Below are positions 35,324 through 42,989 of a DNA stretch of 64,000 nt, piece by piece. Origin of the DNA: an uncultured Lachnospiraceae bacterium. GTDB lineage: Bacteria > Bacillota > Clostridia > Lachnospirales > Lachnospiraceae. The position numbers and the translations under genes were made by a program. The notes beneath the pieces were generated by a model, which saw only the letters and a list, made by a program, of their open reading frames with translations, was not told where the DNA came from and made no database searches. Position 1 is the stretch's first letter, and the number at the start of each line of letters is the position of its first letter. Location of the stretch: NCBI GenBank assembly GCA_902781655.1, contig CACZJZ010000001.1:124001-188000 (forward strand), read 5' to 3'.

Positions 35324-36487
35324 ATGTTCAAATACGCTTGTCTCAATAATATTTCTCAGACGGGGCTGGATCGATTTTCGGAGCAGTATAAAAAAACAGA
35401 TGATCCGGCAGAGGCTCAGGGACTGCTGGTGCGAAGCGCCAAGCTTCACGATATGGAGTTTTCCGACAGTCTGCTGGCCATAGCAAGGGCAGGAGCCGGT
35501 GTCAATAACATTCCTCTGGACCGCTGTGCCAGCAGAGGCATCGTCGTCTTCAATACGCCAGGCGCCAATGCCAACGGGGTAAAGGAGCTTGTCATTGCCG
35601 GCATGCTGCTTGCATCGAGGGATATCGTCGAGGGCGTGGACTGGGTCCGCTCCAACTGGAACAACCCCGATATCGTTCAGCAGGTCGAAAAAGAGAAGAA
35701 GCAGTTCGCAGGGACAGAACTGGAGGGAAAGAAGCTCGGCATCATCGGCCTCGGTGCGATCGGCGTCCGCGTCGCCAACGCGGCGGTCTATCTCGGCATG
35801 GACGTCTATGGCTATGATCCGTTCGTCGGTGTGGATAATGCATGGCATCTTTCCCGCAAGGTTACCCATGTTACCGACATCAACGAGCTGTACCGCAGCT
35901 GTGATTTTATCACCATCCATGTGCCGGCCATGGATTCTACCAGAGGATATATCTCGAGAGAGGCCATTTCCCTGATGAAGCCAGGCGTCATCGTGCTGAA
36001 TATGGCCCGCGACGTTCTTGTGGATGAGAAGGCGATGATAGAAGCGATCGATGCAGGCAAAGTCCGCCGATATGTCTCAGACTTCCCGAACCCTGTCGTG
36101 GCTGGCCACCGCGGCTGTATCACGACTCCGCATCTCGGCGCCTCGACAGAGGAATCCGAGACCAACTGTGCCGTGATGGCAGTGGATGAGTTGAAAGACT
36201 ATCTGGAGAACGGAAGCATTGTCCACAGCGTCAACTATCCGGACTGCAGGGCAGGTGTCTGTGAGCACGCCGGCCGGGTCGCTATTTTTCACAGAAATAT
36301 TGCCAATATGATCACACAGTTCACCTCTGTGTGCGGCGACGCCGGCATCAATATTGCCGAAATGACCAACAAATCCAAAGGGGACGTCGCCTACACGCTG
36401 ATGGATCTTGACACGCCCGTCACGCCGGAGGTCGTCGCGCGGCTCAGCAGGATCGACAATGTGTTCCGTGTCCGCGTCATCAAATAA
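35324..36487 (+). CDS. serA: D-3-phosphoglycerate dehydrogenase
   Basis: A 387-residue NAD-dependent dehydrogenase, first step of serine synthesis. It has ARAGAGVNNIPLDRCASRGIVVFNTPGANANGVKEL, the NAD site GIIGLGAIGVRVANAA, the catalytic NMARDVLVDE-like Arg and the ITTPHLGASTEESE His segment. A C-terminal ACT domain (about 315-387, NMITQFTSVCGDAGINIAEM) suggests serine feedback. It lacks the extra intervening domain of longer forms. ATG 35324 follows AAGGAGGG; a GTG at 35270 is less likely. It sits between serC and a DUF1015 gene 27 bases on. serB is not in the window. Confidence 0.95.
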   Translation: MFKYACLNNISQTGLDRFSEQYKKTDDPAEAQGLLVRSAKLHDMEFSDSLLAIARAGAGVNNIPLDRCASRGIVVFNTPGANANGVKELVIAGMLLASRDIVEGVDWVRSNWNNPDIVQQVEKEKKQFAGTELEGKKLGIIGLGAIGVRVANAAVYLGMDVYGYDPFVGVDNAWHLSRKVTHVTDINELYRSCDFITIHVPAMDSTRGYISREAISLMKPGVIVLNMARDVLVDEKAMIEAIDAGKVRRYVSDFPNPVVAGHRGCITTPHLGASTEESETNCAVMAVDELKDYLENGSIVHSVNYPDCRAGVCEHAGRVAIFHRNIANMITQFTSVCGDAGINIAEMTNKSKGDVAYTLMDLDTPVTPEVVARLSRIDNVFRVRVIK

Positions 36488-36514
36488 CAGAACAGGCGGG
36501 GAGGCCTGATCAAA

Positions 36515-37810
36515 ATGGCTGACATCAAACCTTTTGCAGCATTCCGGCCAAGGCACGGAATGGAAGAGACGATAGCAGCACTTCCCTATGATGTGTACAG
36601 CAGCGCAGAAGCCCGCGCCTACACCAGAGAGCATCCGCATTCGTTTCTTGCGATCGACCGGGCCGAGACACAGCTTCCGGAAGGCACGCCCTTCGATGCT
36701 CCACAGGTCTATCTTCGCGCGCGGGATCTCCTCGCTGATGCCATCGCGCGCGGTGACTTTGTCCAGGACCCCAGACCGTATTACTATATTTATGAGCAGA
36801 CCTATGCAGGGCGGACGCAGACCGGCATTGTTGCCTGTGCTTCCATCGATGATTATCTCCACGGCGTCATCCGCAAGCACGAAAACACCCGGGAGGACAA
36901 GGAGCGGGATCGTATCCGCCATGTGGACACCTGCAATATGCAGACGGGTCCGATTTTTCTTGCTTATCGCGGCAATGATACCATCCGCGAAATTGTCAAT
37001 GCCAACCGGAACGATGAGCCGATCTGCGACTTTATTTCGGAAGGAGGCGTGCGAAACCGCGTCTTTCTTATCTCTGACCGCAATGAATGTGTGCTGATCG
37101 AGCATTGTTTCAGAAACATCAGCGAGATCTACATCGCCGACGGACATCACCGGTGTGCCTCGGCGGTCAAGGTAGGTTTGAAACGGAGAGAGGAACGCAG
37201 GTCAGGACAAAATCCGGAGCGAATCTCTTTCGGGCATCGGTCGATCCAGAATGATCTCTTCCGGCAGGGCGTCGAGGAATCCGATTATTTTCTCTCCGTC
37301 CTGTTCCCGGACGAAGAACTTGCCATCATGGATTATAACCGCGTTCTTCGGGACCTGGGCGGTCTGAGTCCGGAAGCATTTCTCTCCCGCATCCGCGACG
37401 CGGGATTTCATGTAGAAGGACCTGTGGCCACACCGGTGCATCCTTCCGAAAGAGGAGAGTTTGGCCTGTGCCTTGCGAACGGCTGGTACTTGCTTCGGGC
37501 TGACAATTCCCTGCGCAGCGATGATCCGGTGGACGATCTGGACGTCTCTATTCTGCAGAACCATGTACTCGGTCCGATTCTCGGCATAGGAGACCCAAGG
37601 ACGGATACCAGAATCGATTTTGTCGGCGGGATCCGTGGCCTCGGGGAGCTGGAGCGGAGAGTCCGCACCGACTGCGCCGCAGCATTCTCCCTGTATCCGA
37701 CGTCGATTCAGGAACTCTTCTCTGTGGCTGACGCCGGTCGCCTGATGCCTCCCAAATCCACCTGGTTTGAACCAAAGCTGCTCAGCGGATTGTTTCTTCA
37801 CGCGCTTTAA
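36515..37810 (+). CDS. DUF1015 family protein in the serine operon
   Basis: A 431-residue cytoplasmic protein of the DUF1015 family. It begins ADIKPFAAFRPRHGMEETIAALPYDVYSSAEAR, the usual N-terminus, and has KHENTREDKERDRIRHVDTCNMQTGPIFL and the invariant-looking IADGHHRCASAVK (Asp209-Arg213). The DGHHR motif resembles that of the ParB-like SerK/SbnI free-serine kinases, so a role in serine or phosphoserine turnover is a fair guess, not shown here. The gene follows serC-serA with 27 bases spacing, an order I recall as common in Clostridia. The missing serB makes a phosphoserine-linked function attractive. Start ATG follows GGGGAGG. Confidence 0.85.
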   Translation: MADIKPFAAFRPRHGMEETIAALPYDVYSSAEARAYTREHPHSFLAIDRAETQLPEGTPFDAPQVYLRARDLLADAIARGDFVQDPRPYYYIYEQTYAGRTQTGIVACASIDDYLHGVIRKHENTREDKERDRIRHVDTCNMQTGPIFLAYRGNDTIREIVNANRNDEPICDFISEGGVRNRVFLISDRNECVLIEHCFRNISEIYIADGHHRCASAVKVGLKRREERRSGQNPERISFGHRSIQNDLFRQGVEESDYFLSVLFPDEELAIMDYNRVLRDLGGLSPEAFLSRIRDAGFHVEGPVATPVHPSERGEFGLCLANGWYLLRADNSLRSDDPVDDLDVSILQNHVLGPILGIGDPRTDTRIDFVGGIRGLGELERRVRTDCAAAFSLYPTSIQELFSVADAGRLMPPKSTWFEPKLLSGLFLHAL

Positions 37811-37858
37811 TCAGGGGCTCAGCGCGGATGCCGCCCGAACTGCGGCAGGGGGATCGCG

Positions 37859-40030
37859 ATGAATAAAAAATTGTATAAAATGATGAACTGGCCCGAAATC
37901 GAATCTGTCATCTATTCCGATGGAGATCGTCCGGATCTGCTTCTGGGCGCCCATGATCATAATGGCGGAGTCCTGATTCAGACCTTTCGTCCCGGCGTCA
38001 ACTGCATCACGGTGGTGCTGGAACGGCAGGACGGGGCAGATCGGACTGGGGCCCGGGCAAGAGTCCCCATGGAACTCGCGGACGAGGATGGATTCTACGC
38101 CTGTTTCCTGCCGGGTAAAAAGGCAGCCGAGATCCGTTATCACTATGAAGTTACTTCGAAGGACGGATCTGTCACTGTGGTACAGGATCCTTACCGCTTT
38201 CCTTCTTATTTTCGGGAAGAGGACGAGCGGTCGCTTTCTGTTGGCAGCCATTCCTCACTCTATGAACGGCTGGGTGCCCATCCCATGCAGTATGACGGGG
38301 TAGAGGGGACATGGTTTGCCTGCCTCGCTCCCTCTGCAACGCGGGTCAGCGTCGTGGGAGATTTCAATGGATGGGATGCCAGGACACATCAAATGAGCCG
38401 GTTCGAGGACACCGGGATTTTCGGCATTTTTGTCCCTGGCGTCCAGGCCGGAACCAGCTATCAGTTCGAAATCAGGGCGAAGTCGGGCATCACTTCCCTG
38501 CGCAGTGATCCCTTTGCTTTTGCCGTCAGGGGAGATAATTCCGGGCAATGCGTCGTGGCACCGCTCAGCGGTTTCCCCTGGAAGGCACAAAATCCGGCGC
38601 CGGCTTCCGCCACTCCGGAGGGAAGACGGCCGCCGCTTTCTATCTACCATTTTGACCCCTCTGCCTTCGGTACGTTTGAGGAGGCAAAATCCGTACTTCC
38701 GGACTATGTCGTCTCTCTCGGTTTCGACGCGGTAGCGTTCTCCCCGGTCTCGGCGGACAATAATACGCTGTTTGCCCCGAACCCGCAGTTGGGCAGCCCG
38801 GTTGAACTGATGTCGCTCGTGGATGCCCTGCACGAAAAGAACCTGCGCTGCTTCTTCACCTGGAACCCTGTCTCTTTCGTCCGGACCCGGAGCGGATTGT
38901 CCCTGTTTGATGCTGCGCCGCTCTTTGAGTCGTCCGATGAAAGGAGGAGAGATACCTCCGATGGAAGGAGCAGCTATTTTGACCTCGCCAATCCGGCGAT
39001 CTGCAGTTTTCTTCTCTCCAATGCACTCTTTTTCGTGCGGGTATACCGTGCGGACGGTCTTCTGACGACGGATCTGTCACCGCAGCTGTATCTGGATTAC
39101 GGAAGACAGGAAATGAGCCACGCCGTCAATATGTACGGCGGTGTTCAGAATCTGGAAGCAGTCGCGTTTTTCAGAAACTGCAACGCGGTTCTTCATCAGG
39201 AACAGCCAGGGATTATAACGATCGCGGAGACGATCTCTGTCTGGTCCGGTGTCACCGGAACCCGGGAAGACAGCTCCCTCGGGTTTGATTACAAGCTGCA
39301 CACTTCATACCGTGACGCGCTGGTCCGATATCTCATGACAGATCCGCTGTTCCGAAAGGGGAAGCACAGCCTTCTTCTGGAGGATATGGTCTATCAGTAC
39401 ACAGAGCAATATATGCTGCCATTTCTCGCGCAGGACATGGGGCCTTCCAGACGGACCATTCTGGATGCCCTGCCAGGGGAGAATGAAGAAACAAAGTATG
39501 CCTCGCTGCGCCTGCTGCTCGCATCGATCATGGTGCACCCGGGTGCGAAAATTTTGAACCTCGGAGAAACGCTGGCAGATGTAAAAGCGGCACTCGTCAG
39601 AGGGAAGCGGCATGCTGCCGCTGTAACGCCGTCAGAAGGCCTCGGCGCGATGACCGCTGCGCTCAATCGTCTCTATCATCAGGATCGCGCTTTCTATGAA
39701 AATGATGATCACCCGGACGGATTTGAATGGATTCGGCAGATGGCCAACGATCAGGATATGCTCTGTTTTCTCCGCAAGGGTTCGCATCCGGATGATTTCG
39801 CCTACATCGCGATCAATTATTCCGGAGCAGCATGGCAGATTTGTGCCGGCGTACCCTATGCCGGATCATACCGCAGGGTCTTTAGCAGCAGTGCCCAGCC
39901 GTATGGTGGAGCCGGATCTGAGAAGCAGGACAGGGCGGATGCCGCACCTGCGGAAATGGATGGGCGCAGCCACTCCATGGTATTTTCCATGGACCCGCTA
40001 TCCCTCTCTGTCTTTCGATATCATCCGTGA
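37859..40030 (+). CDS. GlgB-like GH13 protein lacking catalytic residues (probable pseudoenzyme)
   Basis: A 723-residue homologue of 1,4-alpha-glucan branching enzyme. A CBM48-like domain carries FACLAPSATRVSVVGDFNGWD. The barrel keeps the GlgB-specific LYLDYGRQ, YGGVQNLEAVAFFRNCNAVLHQ, IAETISVWSGVT and SSLGFDYKLH stretches. At the GlgB position RVDAVASM it reads LTTDLSPQ, so the nucleophile Asp is Thr404 and the paired Arg is Leu402. At SHDEVVHGK it reads LAQDMGPSR, so His and the third catalytic Asp are Ala524 and Gln525. The acid/base Glu is kept (Glu457). It therefore probably binds alpha-glucan without normal branching activity. Length is full, with no frameshift. ATG 37859 follows AGGGGGA. 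Confidence 0.85.
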   Translation: MNKKLYKMMNWPEIESVIYSDGDRPDLLLGAHDHNGGVLIQTFRPGVNCITVVLERQDGADRTGARARVPMELADEDGFYACFLPGKKAAEIRYHYEVTSKDGSVTVVQDPYRFPSYFREEDERSLSVGSHSSLYERLGAHPMQYDGVEGTWFACLAPSATRVSVVGDFNGWDARTHQMSRFEDTGIFGIFVPGVQAGTSYQFEIRAKSGITSLRSDPFAFAVRGDNSGQCVVAPLSGFPWKAQNPAPASATPEGRRPPLSIYHFDPSAFGTFEEAKSVLPDYVVSLGFDAVAFSPVSADNNTLFAPNPQLGSPVELMSLVDALHEKNLRCFFTWNPVSFVRTRSGLSLFDAAPLFESSDERRRDTSDGRSSYFDLANPAICSFLLSNALFFVRVYRADGLLTTDLSPQLYLDYGRQEMSHAVNMYGGVQNLEAVAFFRNCNAVLHQEQPGIITIAETISVWSGVTGTREDSSLGFDYKLHTSYRDALVRYLMTDPLFRKGKHSLLLEDMVYQYTEQYMLPFLAQDMGPSRRTILDALPGENEETKYASLRLLLASIMVHPGAKILNLGETLADVKAALVRGKRHAAAVTPSEGLGAMTAALNRLYHQDRAFYENDDHPDGFEWIRQMANDQDMLCFLRKGSHPDDFAYIAINYSGAAWQICAGVPYAGSYRRVFSSSAQPYGGAGSEKQDRADAAPAEMDGRSHSMVFSMDPLSLSVFRYHP

Positions 40031-40047
40031 CAAATCCAAAAAACTTC

Positions 40048-40076
40048 TTGCATAAGCAGGGCATTATTCGTATAAT
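40048..40076 (+). promoter_or_regulatory. Promoter of tRNA-Thr
   Basis: TTGCAT at 40048-40053 and a perfect TATAAT at 40071-40076 with a 17-base spacer, 33 bases before the tRNA. It starts just after the GlgB-like gene ends. Confidence 0.8.
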
Positions 40077-40109
40077 AATACTCGCGTCGGTTGAAAGACG
40101 ACCGGCCAG

Positions 40110-40182
40110 GCTGGAATGGCGCAGCTGGTAGCGCAACTGATTCGTAATCAGTAGGTCGCCGGTTCGAATCCGGCTTCCAGCT
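40110..40182 (+). tRNA. tRNA-Thr, anticodon CGU
   Basis: A 73-base cloverleaf: acceptor arms GCTGGAA (40110-40116) and TTCCAGC (40175-40181), D-stem GCGC/GCGC, anticodon stem ACTGA/TCAGT with loop TTCGTAA (anticodon CGT, reads ACG), and T-arm GCCGG-TTCGAAT-CCGGC. The discriminator is T and the 3' CCA is not encoded. It has its own promoter and terminator. Confidence 0.96.
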
Positions 40183-40196
40183 CATTTTTCTGCGAG

Positions 40197-40238
40197 AGCC
40201 CTGCAGAGCGTATTGCTTCTGCGGGGCTTTATGTTTAT
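40197..40238 (+). terminator. Terminator of tRNA-Thr
   Basis: AGCCCTGCAGA (40197-40207) pairs with TCTGCGGGGCT (40218-40228), 11 pairs with one G-U, followed by the T-rich TTATGTTTAT. Confidence 0.8.
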
Positions 40239-40309
40239 CCACCGACTTTGTGTTGCAGTATCGAACCGATATCATCTTTCAACATCAGGTTTCTACAAAG
40301 GAGAGCATC

Positions 40310-41731
40310 ATGGCACAACTCTGGGGAGGACGGTTCACCAAGCCGACCGATGAACTCGTCAATGAATTCAATGCTTCGATCCGTTTCGACAAGCGGCTGC
40401 TCCGGGAGGATATCGAAGGATCGCTGGCTCACGCAGCCATGCTTGGCAGGCAGGGAATTCTGACATCGGAGGAGACCGCACAGATTTCAGAAGGGCTGCG
40501 CGGCATACTCCTCGATGCGGAGAGCGGGCGTCTCCCCATTACCGAAGAGTATGAGGATATCCACAGCTTTGTCGAGGCAAACCTCATTCTCCGCATCGGA
40601 GACACTGGAAAAAAGCTGCACACCGGAAGAAGCCGCAATGACCAGGTGGCTCTCGATATGAGAATGTATATCCGGCGTGAAACAGCCGCGGTCAGAGCTG
40701 AACTGGACGAGCTGCTCGGTACACTCCTTTCCATCATGCGGCAGAACACTGAAACCATCATGCCGGGATTCACTCATCTGCAGAAGGCCCAGCCCACCAC
40801 GCTGGCGCATCATATGGGGGCGTACTTTGAAATGTTCCGGCGCGACGTCACCCGCCTTTCTGACTGCCGGAAACGGCTCAATGAATGCCCGCTGGGGGCA
40901 GGCGCCCTTGCCGGGACGACTTACCCGCTCGACCGTTCCTACACGGCTGAGCTTCTGGATTTTGACCGTCCAACCCGAAACAGCATGGATTCCGTATCCG
41001 ACCGGGACTACCTCATTGAATTTCTAAATGATCTCTCTCTGATCATGATGCATCTGTCCCGATTCAGCGAAGAGATTATTCTCTGGAATTCGAATGAGTA
41101 TCAGTTCGTGGAACTGGACGACGCCTATTCCACGGGAAGCAGTATCATGCCGCAGAAGAAGAATCCGGACATCGCCGAGCTTGTGCGCGGCAAAACCGGA
41201 CGTGTCTACGGTGCTCTGATGAGTCTGCTCACCACAATGAAGGGCATTCCGCTGGCATACGACAAGGATATGCAGGAAGACAAGGAAGTGGCCTTCGATG
41301 CAATTGATACCACGCTGCACTGCATTCATCTGTTCCGCGGCATGTTGGAAACCATCACTTTTCGAAAGGATATGATGCGGCGGAGCGCAGCCAGAGGGTT
41401 CACCAACGCAACAGATGCGGCGGACTACCTTGTCGGAAAGGGCATCCCTTTCCGTGATGCACACGCTGTGGTCGGCCGTCTGGTTTTATACTGCATCGGG
41501 CAGAACAAATCCATCGAGGAATTGTCGCTGGAAGAGCTTCAGGCGATCCATCCTTCCTTCGGGCCGGACTTATACGATGCGATCCGGCTGGAAACCTGCG
41601 TCTCAAAGCGGCTCACAACCGGTGCGCCGGGTCCGGAAGCGATGCAGGAGGAAATTCGGGAATGCGAGGCATTCTTATCTGCGGAGCAATCGGGGAATCC
41701 GGCTGAGCCACTGGCCGGAGACAGGAAATAA
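40310..41731 (+). CDS. argH: Argininosuccinate lyase
   Basis: A 473-residue member of the fumarase/aspartase superfamily, last step of arginine synthesis, splitting argininosuccinate to arginine and fumarate. It has WGGRFTKPTDELVNEFNASI at the start, LHTGRSRNDQVALDMRM, GFTHLQKAQPTTLAHHM and the superfamily signature GSSIMPQKKNPD. ATG 40310 has AAAGGAGAG upstream; the frame is open from 40250 without a better site. A weak promoter (TTGTGT-N16-TATCAT) may lie just after the tRNA terminator. argG is not adjacent. Confidence 0.96.
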   Translation: MAQLWGGRFTKPTDELVNEFNASIRFDKRLLREDIEGSLAHAAMLGRQGILTSEETAQISEGLRGILLDAESGRLPITEEYEDIHSFVEANLILRIGDTGKKLHTGRSRNDQVALDMRMYIRRETAAVRAELDELLGTLLSIMRQNTETIMPGFTHLQKAQPTTLAHHMGAYFEMFRRDVTRLSDCRKRLNECPLGAGALAGTTYPLDRSYTAELLDFDRPTRNSMDSVSDRDYLIEFLNDLSLIMMHLSRFSEEIILWNSNEYQFVELDDAYSTGSSIMPQKKNPDIAELVRGKTGRVYGALMSLLTTMKGIPLAYDKDMQEDKEVAFDAIDTTLHCIHLFRGMLETITFRKDMMRRSAARGFTNATDAADYLVGKGIPFRDAHAVVGRLVLYCIGQNKSIEELSLEELQAIHPSFGPDLYDAIRLETCVSKRLTTGAPGPEAMQEEIRECEAFLSAEQSGNPAEPLAGDRK

Positions 41732-41762
41732 GATGCCAGAGGATGCGGCACCGTCATAAAAT

Positions 41763-41819
41763 ATTGTATACAATGCGGCGATTCATCCCTTCTGCGCTGA
41801 CATACGGCAGCGCAGAAGG
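41763..41819 (+). promoter_or_regulatory. Palindrome and 12-bp hairpin between argH and asd
   Basis: ATTGTATACAAT (41763-41774) is a perfect 12-base palindrome, of the TTGTATACAA type used by GntR-family regulators. A perfect 12-bp stem follows: CCTTCTGCGCTG (41788-41799) with CAGCGCAGAAGG (41808-41819), 8-base loop. There is no T-run. The region sits 60-116 bases before the asd start, so an operator plus leader hairpin for asd is possible; an argH mRNA end is the alternative. Confidence 0.5.
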
Positions 41820-41878
41820 CGAATTCATATTTCATGGCACAGAAGAACAGAATGAGTTTTCACGACAGGAGGTTTTCC

Positions 41879-42967
41879 ATGAGTGACAAATTACGCGTGG
41901 CAGTTCTTGGCGGTACCGGTATGGTCGGACAGCGGTTCATATCCCTGCTGGCAAATCATCCGTGGTTCGAGGTGACAACCATAGCAGCCAGTCCCAGATC
42001 AGCCGGCAAAACCTATGCAGAAGCAGTGGACGGACGCTGGAAGCTGGGCGATATTCCTGTGCCGGAAAAAGCGAAGAGCATCGTGGTGAAAAGCGTTGAG
42101 GATGTGGAGGATGTCACAAGGGATGTCGATTTCTGCTTCAGTGCTCTCAACATGCCAAAGGATGAAATCCGTGCTCTGGAGGAAACCTACGCCAAAACAG
42201 AGACACCGGTTGTCTCCAACAACAGTGCACACCGCTGGACTCCGGATGTCCCCATGATCATCCCGGAGATCAATCCTGAGGCGTCCGACGTGATCCCGTG
42301 GCAGAGAAAACGCCTTGGAACCACCCGCGGCTTCATCGCAGTCAAGCCGAACTGTTCCATTCAGAGCTATACGCCTGCCCTTGCAGCATGGAAGGAGTTT
42401 GACCCGTACGAGGTTCTTGTGACGACGTATCAGGCAATTTCCGGTGCAGGCAAAAACTTTGGCGACTGGCCGGAGATGAACGGCAACGTCATTCCCTTTA
42501 TCAGCGGGGAGGAAGAGAAGAGTGAGAAAGAGCCGCTCCGCATCTTTGGGCATATCGAGAATGGTTCCATCGTCCCTGCAGACACGCCTCTCATAACGAG
42601 TCAGTGTCTGCGGGTCCCTGTGCTCTACGGGCATACCGCGGCGGTCTTCGTCCGGTTCCGCATGAAACCGTCCAAAGATGAGCTGGTTGCAAAGCTCCGC
42701 AATTTCCGCGGCCTGCCGCAGCAGCTTGGCCTGCCAAGTGCGCCCGCTTCCTTCATTCAATATCTTGAGGAGAATGACCGCCCCCAGGTCCGTCTGGATG
42801 TAAACTATGAGCGCGGCATGGGCATTTCCATCGGCCGTCTTCGCCCGGATACTGTTTTTGATTGGAAATTTGTTGGTCTTTCCCACAACACGATCCGCGG
42901 CGCCGCCGGCGGCGCAGTGGAGTGCGCTGAACTCCTGAAGGTCCAGAACTTTATTACACGAAAATAA
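41879..42967 (+). CDS. asd: Aspartate-semialdehyde dehydrogenase
   Basis: A 362-residue NADPH enzyme that reduces aspartyl phosphate, the branch point to lysine/diaminopimelate, threonine and methionine. The start LRVAVLGGTGMVGQRFISLL binds cofactor. The catalytic Cys lies in VKPNCSIQSYTPAL, and SGAGKNFGDWPEMNGNVIPFI with the later VNYERGMGISIGRLRPD mark the archaeal/fungal-type subgroup. ATG 41879 has AGGAGG seven bases upstream; ATG 41834 is in frame but has no such site. The leader holds a palindrome and hairpin. Confidence 0.95.
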   Translation: MSDKLRVAVLGGTGMVGQRFISLLANHPWFEVTTIAASPRSAGKTYAEAVDGRWKLGDIPVPEKAKSIVVKSVEDVEDVTRDVDFCFSALNMPKDEIRALEETYAKTETPVVSNNSAHRWTPDVPMIIPEINPEASDVIPWQRKRLGTTRGFIAVKPNCSIQSYTPALAAWKEFDPYEVLVTTYQAISGAGKNFGDWPEMNGNVIPFISGEEEKSEKEPLRIFGHIENGSIVPADTPLITSQCLRVPVLYGHTAAVFVRFRMKPSKDELVAKLRNFRGLPQQLGLPSAPASFIQYLEENDRPQVRLDVNYERGMGISIGRLRPDTVFDWKFVGLSHNTIRGAAGGAVECAELLKVQNFITRK

Positions 42968-42989
42968 CGCTTTCATACCAGAGGATTGC

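Noticed and set aside
40183-40310. Attachment site at the 3' end of tRNA-Thr
   Set aside because: tRNA 3' ends are common integration sites, but no second copy of the tRNA end or integrase is seen in the window.
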